Assembly (NCBI RefSeq): GCF_000154985.1
Contig: NZ_DS572691.1
Span: forward strand, 80,902-144,901
DNA from: Streptococcus infantarius subsp. infantarius ATCC BAA-102
GTDB taxonomy: Bacteria > Bacillota > Bacilli > Lactobacillales > Streptococcaceae
Direction of reading: 5' to 3'
DNA length: 64,000 nucleotides
The notes under the pieces were generated by a model, which had not been told where the DNA came from, did no database searches, and saw only the letters and a program-made list of their open reading frames with translations. Each line of letters opens with the position of its first letter. The stretch's first letter is position 1. Positions 26,031 to 32,390 of the stretch are shown here, piece after piece. The translations under genes were made by a program, and so were the position numbers.

Positions 26031-26060
26031 GAAAAAGAGCCCTGAAACATCAGGGCTCTT
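26031..26060 (-). terminator. Intrinsic terminator of mutY
   Basis: AAGAGCCCTG-N6-CAGGGCTCTT perfect 10-bp stem (26035-26044 with 26051-26060) followed on the minus strand by a U run. Confidence 0.85.
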
Positions 26061-26155
26061 ACTTAAGGATACGTTTTTAATATCTGTGAACGATTCATCT
26101 TGAGATATTATCATTAGGAATGGCTATATTATAGAAGGCTTTCCTTAAATTGGTC

Positions 26156-27304
26156 TTAATCAATTTTCTTAAGATATTCTGCCAGCATCTTCTTTTGTGG
26201 TGTAGCCATGGGATAATCTTGAAGTTGGTCTAGTGAGACCCATCGGAGTTCTTTGTCTTTGGAAACTTCATCTGAAGTTACCATGCCTTCAATGAGCTCA
26301 ATAGTCCATTTTTGGTGGCTAAAGGTGTGCTTGACTGGGCTAAATTCTCGCTTAGTCCAATCAGGAGTGACTTGGTAATCCTTTTCAAAAAGTGCTTTTT
26401 GTGAGACGGTTTTAAGAGAAGCAGTATTTTTTTCAAATAAATCTAGCTGCTGTCCGATAAAGTCTGTCTCCACGATTGGAAATGACCAGAAGCCGCCAAG
26501 CAAGCGCCCATCAAGATTTTTTTCTAATAAGAAATCACCGCCGTTATTTCGAATGACAAAAGCTTGAAGCTGTAGCGGCTTGGGCTTTTTCTTAGGCAGT
26601 TTAATGGGGTATTTGTCATAAGTCCCGTGTAAATAAGCTGCACTGAAAAAGCGAATCGGAGACTCATCTGGACGAGGATTCTTGGCTGATTCGATATCAG
26701 TCCCCAGATCCATCAGTGCTTGGTTAAAATCCCCAGGACGTTCTGGATCAATTAAGATTTCCATAATTGCCTGGAAAATCTTGCGATTTTTGGGTTCACC
26801 AATATCATAATTGACTTCAAAAAGGCGCGCCATGACGCGCATAACATTCCCATCAACAGCAGGTTCAGCAAGTCCAAAAGCAATACTAGAAATAGCTCCA
26901 GCAGTGTAAGGACCAATACCTTTTAAAGAAAGAATATCCTTGTGATTATCTGGAAAAACACCATCAAATTTTACCATGATTTCTTGCGCAGCCTTTTGCA
27001 TGTTGCGCACGCGAGAGTAGTAACCAAGCCCTTCCCAAGCTTTTAGCAATTTATCCTCAGGAGCATTGGCTAAATCTTCAATCGTCGGGAACCATTTTAA
27101 AAAGCGTTCGTAATAAGGAATTACCGTCACCACTTGCGTCTGTTGCAGCATGATTTCAGAAATCCAGATAAAATAAGGATTCTTAGTTCTGCGCCAAGGT
27201 AGGTCGCGTTTTTCATTATCATACCAATTGAGCAGGGTACGGCGAAAAGAAGCAATCTTTTCATCGTCCCACATCTCAATCCCATAATCAGTTAAATTAA
27301 TCAT
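26156..27304 (-). CDS. mutY: A/G-specific adenine glycosylase MutY lacking the iron-sulfur cluster
   Basis: 382 residues. It removes adenine mispaired with 8-oxoguanine. The catalytic Glu is in WISEIMLQQTQV, the helix-hairpin-helix is LSLKGIGPYTAGAI, and the catalytic Asp is in AVDGNVMRVMAR. The C-terminal NUDIX-like 8-oxoG recognition domain spans about 235-380 (LLGGFWSFPIVE). The segment that normally carries the four [4Fe-4S] cysteines reads IESAKNPRPDESPIRFFSAA with no Cys, so this is a clusterless MutY as reported for some lactic acid bacteria. Monocistronic on the minus strand. Confidence 0.93.
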   Translation of the reverse strand: MINLTDYGIEMWDDEKIASFRRTLLNWYDNEKRDLPWRRTKNPYFIWISEIMLQQTQVVTVIPYYERFLKWFPTIEDLANAPEDKLLKAWEGLGYYSRVRNMQKAAQEIMVKFDGVFPDNHKDILSLKGIGPYTAGAISSIAFGLAEPAVDGNVMRVMARLFEVNYDIGEPKNRKIFQAIMEILIDPERPGDFNQALMDLGTDIESAKNPRPDESPIRFFSAAYLHGTYDKYPIKLPKKKPKPLQLQAFVIRNNGGDFLLEKNLDGRLLGGFWSFPIVETDFIGQQLDLFEKNTASLKTVSQKALFEKDYQVTPDWTKREFSPVKHTFSHQKWTIELIEGMVTSDEVSKDKELRWVSLDQLQDYPMATPQKKMLAEYLKKID

Positions 27305-27383
27305 GTTTCCATTTTAGCAAAGTTCATATCTTAAGGGTAATAAAAGTTCTTGGAAAAAATTTTTAATAAAAAGCACATATCTC

Positions 27384-27413
27384 TTGACAAAAGGTAAGCG
27401 GTTACATTATAAT
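27384..27413 (+). promoter_or_regulatory. Strong promoter with a cre site filling its spacer, upstream of the micro-ORF array
   Basis: TTGACA (27384-27389), 18-bp spacer, TATAAT (27408-27413). AGGTAAGCGGTTACAT (27392-27407) in the spacer matches the cre consensus WTGNAARCGNWWWCAW at every position but the second, and also has a GTAA-N4-TTAC dyad. CcpA bound here would block RNA polymerase, so the array is predicted to be repressed on glucose. Confidence 0.75.
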
Positions 27414-27466
27414 AAAAGTGTAAAGAAGGATGACAAAAGAAACGAAGTAAGGAGGTAACAGTTCTT

Positions 27467-27526
27467 ATGATGAAACCACATGTCGCCCGGTATAAAAATG
27501 GTGATAAAGTCTCTAGTCGGAGTTAA
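27467..27526 (+). CDS. Micro-ORF 1 of the YKNGD peptide array
   Basis: 19 codons, MMKPHVARYKNGDKVSSRS, preceded by AAGGAGGT at 27449-27456. It carries the shared ARYKNGD core, here followed by a six-residue basic/Ser tail. Codons of the core are CGG TAT AAA AAT GGT GAT. It is the first member after the cre-containing promoter. Function unknown; translation is inferred from the ribosome binding site and from the recurrence of the core. Confidence 0.65.
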   Translation: MMKPHVARYKNGDKVSSRS

Positions 27527-27564
27527 GTAGGCACAGTTAACTTTACGTTATGGAGGTGGCGCTT

Positions 27565-27606
27565 ATGTTGAAATTAAACTTAGGACGCTATAAAAATGGT
27601 GATTAG
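27565..27606 (+). CDS. Micro-ORF 2 of the YKNGD peptide array
   Basis: 13 codons, MLKLNLGRYKNGD, ending exactly at the motif. TGGAGGTGG at 27551-27559 and TTATG resemble the start region of the other members. Core codons CGC TAT AAA AAT GGT GAT. An in-frame ATG at 27550 overlaps the ribosome binding site and is not favoured. Confidence 0.68.
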   Translation: MLKLNLGRYKNGD

Positions 27607-27685
27607 TCACTTTGATTAGCCATAAAGATTTATACCTCAAATCTCAAAAAAATTTGTAACAAAAGAAACATCGGAGGAACGTCTT

Positions 27686-27727
27686 ATGTTGATGATGAAT
27701 GTAGGTTGTTACAAAAATGGAGACTAA
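27686..27727 (+). CDS. Micro-ORF 3 of the YKNGD peptide array
   Basis: 13 codons, MLMMNVGCYKNGD, after CGGAGGAAC. Arg of the core is replaced by Cys (TGT), a single-base change from CGT. Core codons TGT TAC AAA AAT GGA GAC differ at most third positions from members 1 and 2 while the protein motif is kept. Confidence 0.65.
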   Translation: MLMMNVGCYKNGD

Positions 27728-27750
27728 CAACTAGTTGAATTTAGGTCAAT

Positions 27751-27836
27751 GAAGGAGTGATGTCACATTTTAGATGAAGATATTAATTGGAAGTGAACGA
27801 TTAGAAATAGCTGGTGCAAGAAATAATACCGGTTGA
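27751..27836 (+). other. Possible atypical or degenerate unit in the peptide array
   Basis: GAAGGAGTGATG (27751-27762) looks like another ribosome binding site with start. The ATG at 27760 opens MSHFR only; the ATG at 27774 opens a 20-codon frame MKILIGSERLEIAGARNNTG with no YKNGD. A related GGAGTGAT signal recurs at 28137. It could be an unrelated leader peptide or a decayed member. Confidence 0.35.
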
Positions 27837-27917
27837 TCTTGTTGCTAGTAACAGTAGTAATCGAAAGGGCTTCTAATCATATTGCTTCCATGTTTGAAAA
27901 AAGCTTTTAATTTTTTA

Positions 27918-28031
27918 ATGAAAGTTGTGATAGATGTGAAAGCAATCAATGTAGGCCGTTACAAAAATGGAGACTCAAAAAAGATATGGCGACGAGTCAG
28001 TCGCCCTATCAAAAAAACAGAAAAAATTTGA
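27918..28031 (+). CDS. Micro-ORF 4 of the YKNGD peptide array, long form
   Basis: 37 codons from ATG 27918 (GTG 27927 is an alternative). MKVVIDVKAINVGRYKNGD is followed by an 18-residue strongly basic tail (SKKIWRRVSRPIKKTEKI). Core codons CGT TAC AAA AAT GGA GAC. The ribosome binding site is weaker than in the other members. The tail may be the result of a lost stop codon, since other members end at or shortly after GD. Confidence 0.6.
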   Translation: MKVVIDVKAINVGRYKNGDSKKIWRRVSRPIKKTEKI

Positions 28032-28077
28032 TTATTATCGTTGTTATGTGAGTATTTTCAATTAATGGAGGTATCTT

Positions 28078-28131
28078 ATGAACGTAGCAAGATATAAAAA
28101 TGGTGATACTTTAGCTAATTGCATAAAATAG
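28078..28131 (+). CDS. Micro-ORF 5 of the YKNGD peptide array
   Basis: 17 codons, MNVARYKNGDTLANCIK, after ATGGAGGT at 28065-28072. Core codons AGA TAT AAA AAT GGT GAT, using a different Arg codon family from the other copies. The shortest N-terminal part of the set (three residues before the core Arg). Confidence 0.65.
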   Translation: MNVARYKNGDTLANCIK

Positions 28132-28133
28132 CT

Positions 28134-28154
28134 AAAGGAGTGATACCAATGTAA
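28134..28154 (+). other. Start-stop element (ATG TAA) with a full ribosome binding site
   Basis: AAAGGAGTGATACCAATGTAA: an AAAGGAG site at correct spacing from an ATG (28149) immediately followed by TAA. Either a decayed array member or a ribosome-loading start-stop signal. Confidence 0.4.
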
Positions 28155-28192
28155 AAAAGTAGTGACAAAAAACTCATGGAGGTATATGTACA

Positions 28193-28249
28193 ATGCTGAA
28201 AATGAATTTAAATCGCTATAAAAACGGAGATAATAATCTAACAGACTAA
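28193..28249 (+). CDS. Micro-ORF 6 of the YKNGD peptide array
   Basis: 18 codons, MLKMNLNRYKNGDNNLTD, after TGGAGGTA at 28178-28185. Core codons CGC TAT AAA AAC GGA GAT. The N-terminal half resembles member 2 (MLKLNLG). Last member before the terminator at 28297-28330. Confidence 0.66.
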   Translation: MLKMNLNRYKNGDNNLTD

Positions 28250-28296
28250 CTCCTTATGAGAATGGTATGTTAGATAACATACGAAAAAATTTTTTT

Positions 28297-28330
28297 GAAG
28301 CTGAGATAAAAATTCTCGGCTTCTTTTTTA
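28297..28330 (+). terminator. Intrinsic terminator of the micro-ORF array
   Basis: GAAGC-T-GAGA / TCTC-G-GCTTC stem (28297-28306 with 28314-28323) and TTTTTT. It separates the array from the coiled-coil gene and argues against a coding start at 28267. Confidence 0.85.
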
Positions 28331-28433
28331 TGGCTTTAAAATTAAAGAATTGCCATTATCGAAAAATCAATGAAAAAACTTTAGAAAATCTACAGAAAAT
28401 CGTTGAGAGAAAAAAAGATTACAATAAAGTTAA

Positions 28434-28451
28434 TAGAAAGCGCTTTATAAT
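28434..28451 (+). promoter_or_regulatory. Possible -10 box with cre-like palindrome before the coiled-coil gene
   Basis: GAAAGCGCTTTATAAT holds the palindrome AAAGCGCTTT overlapping a TATAAT box (28446-28451). No well-spaced -35 is seen. It resembles a partial cre, matching the one that controls the array. Confidence 0.4.
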
Positions 28452-28473
28452 AAGTAGAAACGAGGCGATTTAT

Positions 28474-28743
28474 GTGGGAAAAGAAAAATTTCGAAGATTA
28501 AAACGTATCGAACTATATGAAATCATGCTAGCTCAGAGTAAAGAAATCGACCGATTAAGAGATGAATTGGCAAAAGCCAATGAAAAATTAGAAAATCAAG
28601 AGATAAAACTAGCCAACGCTAGTTCTATCGCAGAAGCTTCCCTTAGTTTGACGAATGTTTTTGAAGAAAGCCAAAAAGCAGCAGACTTGTATCTTAAGAA
28701 TGTCAAACAAATGAATGGAGAAGCGGAGTATGAAAAAGGATAA
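28474..28743 (+). CDS. Small coiled-coil protein of a Firmicutes surface-protein locus
   Basis: 89 residues if started at GTG 28474, which has a GAGG at suitable distance. The frame is open back to 28267 (ATG at 28330 is an alternative), but that part overlaps the array terminator and is compositionally unlike protein. The product is a heptad-rich helix (RIELYEIMLAQSKEIDRLRD) followed by IAEASLSLTNVFEESQKAADLYL, a pattern I associate with small proteins found next to signal peptidases and pilin-like surface proteins in Clostridia. The function is unknown. The 3' end overlaps the signal peptidase start by 14 bp, so the two are translationally coupled. Confidence 0.65.
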   Translation: MGKEKFRRLKRIELYEIMLAQSKEIDRLRDELAKANEKLENQEIKLANASSIAEASLSLTNVFEESQKAADLYLKNVKQMNGEAEYEKG

Positions 28744-29314
28744 CGAAATTACTCTTCCCACAACCAGTGAGATTGAAGAGTTATATAAAAAAGCGAAATA
28801 CCATAAACTTTTTACCGAGAAGATAAGAAGCACGGTTTTTATGTTAATTGTAGTAGCCGCCTTTGCGATTTTGGTAGCTATGCTTTACCTTCCAACCCTC
28901 AGGATCTATGGGAAATCCATGAAGGGGATGCTAGATAGTGGAGATGTGGTCTTGACAGTTAAAAGTAATCACTTTAGGACAGGAGACATCGTCGCTTTTT
29001 ATTACAACAACAATATTTTGGTAAAACGAGTTATTGCAGAATCGGGTGATTGGGTTAACATCACCAAGGATGGAACGGTTTATGTCAATAGCAAAAAAAT
29101 AAAAGAACCTTATATCGAACACAAATCTTATGGTGAGACAAACATTAAGTTTCCTTACCAAGTTCCAGAAAACCGTATTTTCGTTTTGGGAGAAAACCGT
29201 AGCGTTTCGATTGATTCACGAAATACTTCTGTTGGTACAGTTTCTTATGAACAATTAGTTGGTAAACTAATTTTTAGAATCTGGCCTTTATCAGATATTG
29301 GTACTCTAAATTAA
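28730..29314 (+). CDS. Signal peptidase I, pilus-locus type
   Basis: 194 residues from ATG 28730 (GGAG upstream), overlapping the preceding gene. A cytoplasmic tail precedes a transmembrane helix at about 33-55. The Ser nucleophile lies in IYGKSMKGML and the Lys base in ILVKRVIAESGDWV; box E is FVLGENRSVSIDSRNTSVG, with Asn in the usual Asp position. It differs clearly from LepB at 10764 and sits directly before a pilin-like surface protein, as accessory SipA-like peptidases do in pilus islands. It may process or help assemble that surface protein, which is now truncated. Confidence 0.85.
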   Translation: MKKDNEITLPTTSEIEELYKKAKYHKLFTEKIRSTVFMLIVVAAFAILVAMLYLPTLRIYGKSMKGMLDSGDVVLTVKSNHFRTGDIVAFYYNNNILVKRVIAESGDWVNITKDGTVYVNSKKIKEPYIEHKSYGETNIKFPYQVPENRIFVLGENRSVSIDSRNTSVGTVSYEQLVGKLIFRIWPLSDIGTLN

Positions 29315-29372
29315 AAGTAATTGTCGACATATTTTCACTGATGTTTTAGGAGGGAAGGAGAGTGAAAAATCG

Positions 29373-30250
29373 ATGAGAAATTTTTTTAGACGAAAAGATT
29401 TAATCAAGAATCATAAAAAACTCGCTACTTTCCTTGCCGTTATAGTAGCTCTGGTGACAGCTTATCTTTTGATTTTACCAGCTATCACTCTTGATAATAA
29501 GACTGCTTTGCAAGATCCTGGTATAGAAGTTGAACAAAGTAGTCAGTCGCCGCCATCACTACCGGCACCACAGGATAATCAGTTAGGATCTGCAACAGAA
29601 AGTTCCTCAGTTGATACGTCAAATAGCGGTGCTACACAAGCAGCAAGTGATGAGCCTGATTTGATCACACAAGCGACAACCTTGACAGCACAAAATCAAG
29701 ATTACACGATTAAAGCTGATGTTGATGAAAAGGCACAGTTGCCTAAGGATACGACATTGACCGTCAAGGAAATCAAAAATGACGATGCTGCTTATCAAGC
29801 GAATTATGAAAAAGTACAAAATTCTCTAGTAGGAAAGAACATCGAAAGTGTTCTTCTCTACGATATTTCTTTTGAATCAAATGGTCAAAAGGTTGAACCA
29901 AAAGCTGACGTTAAGGTGACAATCACACCGAAAGAAGCTGTGAATGCCAAAGATAACTTTGATGTTTTGCATTTTCCTGATGATGGTTCACAAGAAAATA
30001 TTTCGCAAAAAGATGTCAAAGAAATCGATCATAAGATTACATCAGTTTCTTTTGATAATAGTCAATTTTCAGCTTATGCCTTGGTAACATCAAGCAATCC
30101 TTCTGAGTCAAAAGCAAATCTTAATAAAGTTGGTGGTCCGAGATCAACAACTACTCATAATGTGACCTTCAAGTACACTGATAATGCAGGTGTTGAACAT
30201 GAAATGGCAACCGCACAAATTGTCGATGGAGGAATAATTTCAGTCTTCCC
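29373..30250 (+). pseudogene. Pilin-like surface protein, truncated by a deletion
   Basis: Begins MRNFFRRKDLIKNHKKLATF with one membrane-spanning export segment ending LLILPAITLD, a hallmark of large pilus-type surface proteins. A Ser/Pro/Gln-rich linker (residues 50-95) and about 170 residues of beta-sandwich-like sequence follow. It lacks the remaining domains and the LPxTG sorting signal: after TAQIVDGGIISV the frame enters sortase-gene sequence and stops at 30266. The protein cannot be wall-anchored and is probably non-functional, although the start and ribosome binding region (GGGAAGGAGAG) are intact. Confidence 0.8.
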
Positions 30251-30592
30251 AATCAAGATTATCTGACTTTAGTGACATGTACACCTTACGGGATAAATAC
30301 CCAACGTCTACTGGTACGCGGGCACCGCATTCCAAATGCTGATGGTGAAGCTAAGACCACTTCCGATGCCATGCAGCTCAATGCGTTATATATTGCACCG
30401 TTTATCGGTATTCCAATCTGCCTTGTTATTGTTATCTATATCTTTGTTACAACAAGTAGCAGGTACCTCAAACGTCATGGTGACCGAGTTGGTAAATACC
30501 TCAGTCAAAAGGGACTTAAACGACCACAAATGAACTCTAAAAACTACCAAGAAACGATTAATCAATTAAAAATAATTTTTAAGGATGATTAA
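30250..30592 (+). pseudogene. Class C sortase, 3' remnant
   Basis: The frame reads PNQDYLTLVTCTPYGINTQR, with the TLxTC catalytic Cys, then LLVRGHRIP with the conserved Arg, then a C-terminal membrane helix (LYIAPFIGIPICLVIVIYIFV) and a basic tail. All of this is typical of pilin-polymerising SrtC. The N-terminal two thirds, including the catalytic His, are gone. The breakpoint with the surface protein gene lies at about 30235-30255. An internal ATG (30272) lies after the catalytic Cys, so no active sortase can be made. Confidence 0.88.
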
Positions 30593-30602
30593 AAAAGAAT
30601 TG

Positions 30603-30630
30603 AAGATGAGCGATAAGCTCATCTTTTTTT
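30603..30630 (+). terminator. Intrinsic terminator after the sortase remnant
   Basis: AAGATGAGC / GCTCATCTT stem followed by TTTTT. Confidence 0.9.
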
Positions 30631-30765
30631 GTTACGCTTTCACAAAGTTTTTGTTAAGTCAATTTGAAGTTTATATTAAAAGTTAAATACAAGACTTAAT
30701 TTTGCAACAATTCATAAAATTTATGCTATAATTGGAGTTATACTAGCGAAAAGCGAGGTAAGAAT

Positions 30766-30930
30766 ATGTGGGTTGTTAGGAAGATGTACTGGCGCAGTGG
30801 TCAGCAGTTCGTTCAAGCACAAAAGATTTTTGAAAGTCGTGAAGAAGCAAATGCTTTTAGAAAAGAATTAGATTTTGCAACGGAGATTTATGAGACAAAC
30901 TTAGCCGTTTCTAATAAAGGCGATTTTTAA
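30766..30930 (+). CDS. Small basic/aromatic protein of unknown function (54 aa)
   Basis: 54 codons starting MWVVRKMYWRSGQQFVQAQK after GCGAGGTAAG, with an extended -10 (TGCTATAAT, 30727-30732) just upstream and an intrinsic terminator right behind. The remainder is a helical segment with IFESREEANAFRKEL. Good expression signals on both sides make it a real gene despite its size. No family recognised. Confidence 0.7.
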   Translation: MWVVRKMYWRSGQQFVQAQKIFESREEANAFRKELDFATEIYETNLAVSNKGDF

Positions 30931-30936
30931 GCAAAG

Positions 30937-30960
30937 AAGCAGAGCACACCTGCTTTTTTG
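30937..30960 (+). terminator. Intrinsic terminator of the 54-aa gene
   Basis: AAGCAG / CTGCTT short stem followed by TTTTTTG. Confidence 0.65.
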
Positions 30961-31067
30961 TTTTGGGGATTTTTGGGAAAATAAAATGGTAAAAAATTTA
31001 GGATAAAAACACTTTCTTTTCCGCATATCTCTTGCGCAATTTCTGAAGCTATAGTATAATGGTTTAT

Positions 31068-31125
31068 TGTGAGTATACCTCACTTACTCGTGATTTCGGT
31101 CACGGGTCATTAGACCAAAAGGAGG
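31068..31125 (+). ncRNA. rpsF operon leader (S6:S18-binding RNA motif)
   Basis: After TATAAT (31055-31060), the leader folds CGTGA-TTTCGG-TCACG (31089-31104) and GGTC-ATTA-GACC (31105-31116) just before the GGAGG of rpsF. A conserved unpaired CGG and the position in front of rpsF fit the leader through which S6-S18 autoregulate the operon in Firmicutes. Confidence 0.65.
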
Positions 31126-31135
31126 AAAAATATCA

Positions 31136-31426
31136 ATGGCTAAATACGAAATTCTTTACATTATTCGTCCAAACATTGAAGAAGAAGCTAAAAACGCTTT
31201 GGTAGCACGCTTTGACTCTATCTTGACTGACAACGGTGCAACTGTTGTTGAATCAAAAGACTGGGAAAAACGTCGTCTTGCATACGAAATCAAAGATTTC
31301 CGCGAAGGACTTTACCACGTTGTTAACGTTGAAGCAGAAGATGCTGTAGCTCTTAACGAGTTCGACCGTCTTTCAAAAATCAACGGTGACATTCTTCGTC
31401 ACATGATCGTTAAACTTGACGCGTAA
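31136..31426 (+). CDS. rpsF: 30S ribosomal protein S6
   Basis: 96 residues, [20 protein letters not shown], full length. It binds S18 and 16S rRNA in the platform of the small subunit. AAAGGAGG lies at the usual distance. First gene of the rpsF-ssb-rpsR operon, preceded by an autoregulatory leader. Confidence 0.98.
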   Translation: MAKYEILYIIRPNIEEEAKNALVARFDSILTDNGATVVESKDWEKRRLAYEIKDFREGLYHVVNVEAEDAVALNEFDRLSKINGDILRHMIVKLDA

Positions 31427-31437
31427 GAAGGTATTTT

Positions 31438-31944
31438 ATGATTAATAATGTAGTACTTGTCGGTCGCATGACCCGCGATGCAGAACTCCGTTACACACCA
31501 TCTAATCAAGCAGTTGCGACATTTACACTTGCTGTAAACCGTAACTTCAAGAATCAAAATGGTGAACGCGAAGCAGATTTTATTAACTGTGTTATTTGGC
31601 GTCAGCAAGCTGAAAACTTGGCTAACTGGGCTAAAAAAGGTACATTGGTTGGTGTTACTGGTCGTATTCAGACTCGTAACTATGAAAACCAACAAGGCCA
31701 ACGTGTTTACATAACTGAGGTCGTTGCAGATAATTTCCAAATCTTGGAAAGTCGTGCTACACGTGAAGGTCAATCAAGTGGTTCTTACAACGGTGGATTT
31801 AACAACAATTCATCATTGGATGGATCTTCTAATGGTGGTTTCTCATCACAATCTTCACAACAAACACCTAACTTCGGTCGTGACGAAAGCCCATTTGGTA
31901 ATTCAAACCCAATGGATATTTCAGATGACGATCTTCCATTCTAA
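31438..31944 (+). CDS. ssb: Single-stranded DNA-binding protein
   Basis: 168 residues: an N-terminal OB fold ([37 protein letters not shown]), then a Gly/Ser/Asn/Gln-rich flexible linker (about 108-150) and the acidic tip [10 protein letters not shown] that recruits repair and replication proteins. It coats single-stranded DNA in replication, repair and recombination. Position between rpsF and rpsR is standard. Confidence 0.97.
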   Translation: MINNVVLVGRMTRDAELRYTPSNQAVATFTLAVNRNFKNQNGEREADFINCVIWRQQAENLANWAKKGTLVGVTGRIQTRNYENQQGQRVYITEVVADNFQILESRATREGQSSGSYNGGFNNNSSLDGSSNGGFSSQSSQQTPNFGRDESPFGNSNPMDISDDDLPF

Positions 31945-32004
31945 TGGATATGGACACCTCAAGTGTTAAACTTGAAACAACAATAATATAAAGGAGAATA
32001 AAAC

Positions 32005-32244
32005 ATGGCTCAACAACGTCGTGGCGGATTCAAACGCCGTAAAAAAGTTGATTACATCGCAGCTAACAAAATTGAATATGTTGATTACAAAGATACTGAG
32101 CTTCTTAGCCGTTTCGTTTCAGAACGTGGTAAAATTCTTCCACGTCGCGTAACTGGAACTTCAGCTAAAAACCAACGTAAAGTAACAACAGCTATCAAAC
32201 GCGCTCGCGTTATGGCTCTTATGCCATTCGTAAACGAAGACTAA
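32005..32244 (+). CDS. rpsR: 30S ribosomal protein S18
   Basis: 79 residues, [20 protein letters not shown], ending in the usual basic helix ([21 protein letters not shown]). Partner of S6 in the small-subunit platform. Preceded by AAAGGAG. Last gene of the operon, followed by a terminator. Confidence 0.98.
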   Translation: MAQQRRGGFKRRKKVDYIAANKIEYVDYKDTELLSRFVSERGKILPRRVTGTSAKNQRKVTTAIKRARVMALMPFVNED

Positions 32245-32262
32245 TTCGTTGCGGTGAACAGA

Positions 32263-32293
32263 AAAAACGACTTCGAAAGAGGTCGTTTTTTTG
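32263..32293 (+). terminator. Intrinsic terminator of rpsF-ssb-rpsR
   Basis: AAAAACGAC / GTCGTTTTT stem with a T run. Confidence 0.9.
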
Positions 32294-32313
32294 TGTGGAA
32301 AAATTTTTTTGAG

Positions 32314-32378
32314 TTTACAAGTTGAAATTATTGTTTTATAATAATTTCAAGAATATGATTGTTGTAAAACAATAATTT
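32314..32378 (+). promoter_or_regulatory. Promoter and 14-bp inverted repeat of the first DUF2975/Cro-like module
   Basis: TTTACA (32314-32319), 17-bp spacer, TATAAT (32337-32342). AAATTATTGTTTTA (32325-32338) and its exact complement TAAAACAATAATTT (32365-32378) flank the transcription start. The first arm covers the -10, so a dimeric regulator bound here should repress; the encoded Cro-like protein is the natural candidate. Confidence 0.7.
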
Positions 32379-32390
32379 AGAGGGAGACTT

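Noticed and set aside
27467-28249. CRISPR-like or simple DNA repeat array
   Set aside because: The recurring element is conserved at protein level, with synonymous differences and irregular spacing, and each copy has its own ribosome binding site; no identical repeats with unique spacers.
28267-28473. Coding start of the coiled-coil protein at 28267
   Set aside because: The open frame crosses a strong terminator (28297-28330), lacks a ribosome binding site, and its translation is Lys/Asn-rich noise; the GTG at 28474 is better supported.
30272-30592. Independent small membrane protein gene
   Set aside because: The sequence is the C-terminal part of a class C sortase, continuous in frame with upstream sortase codons before the ATG, so it is a remnant.
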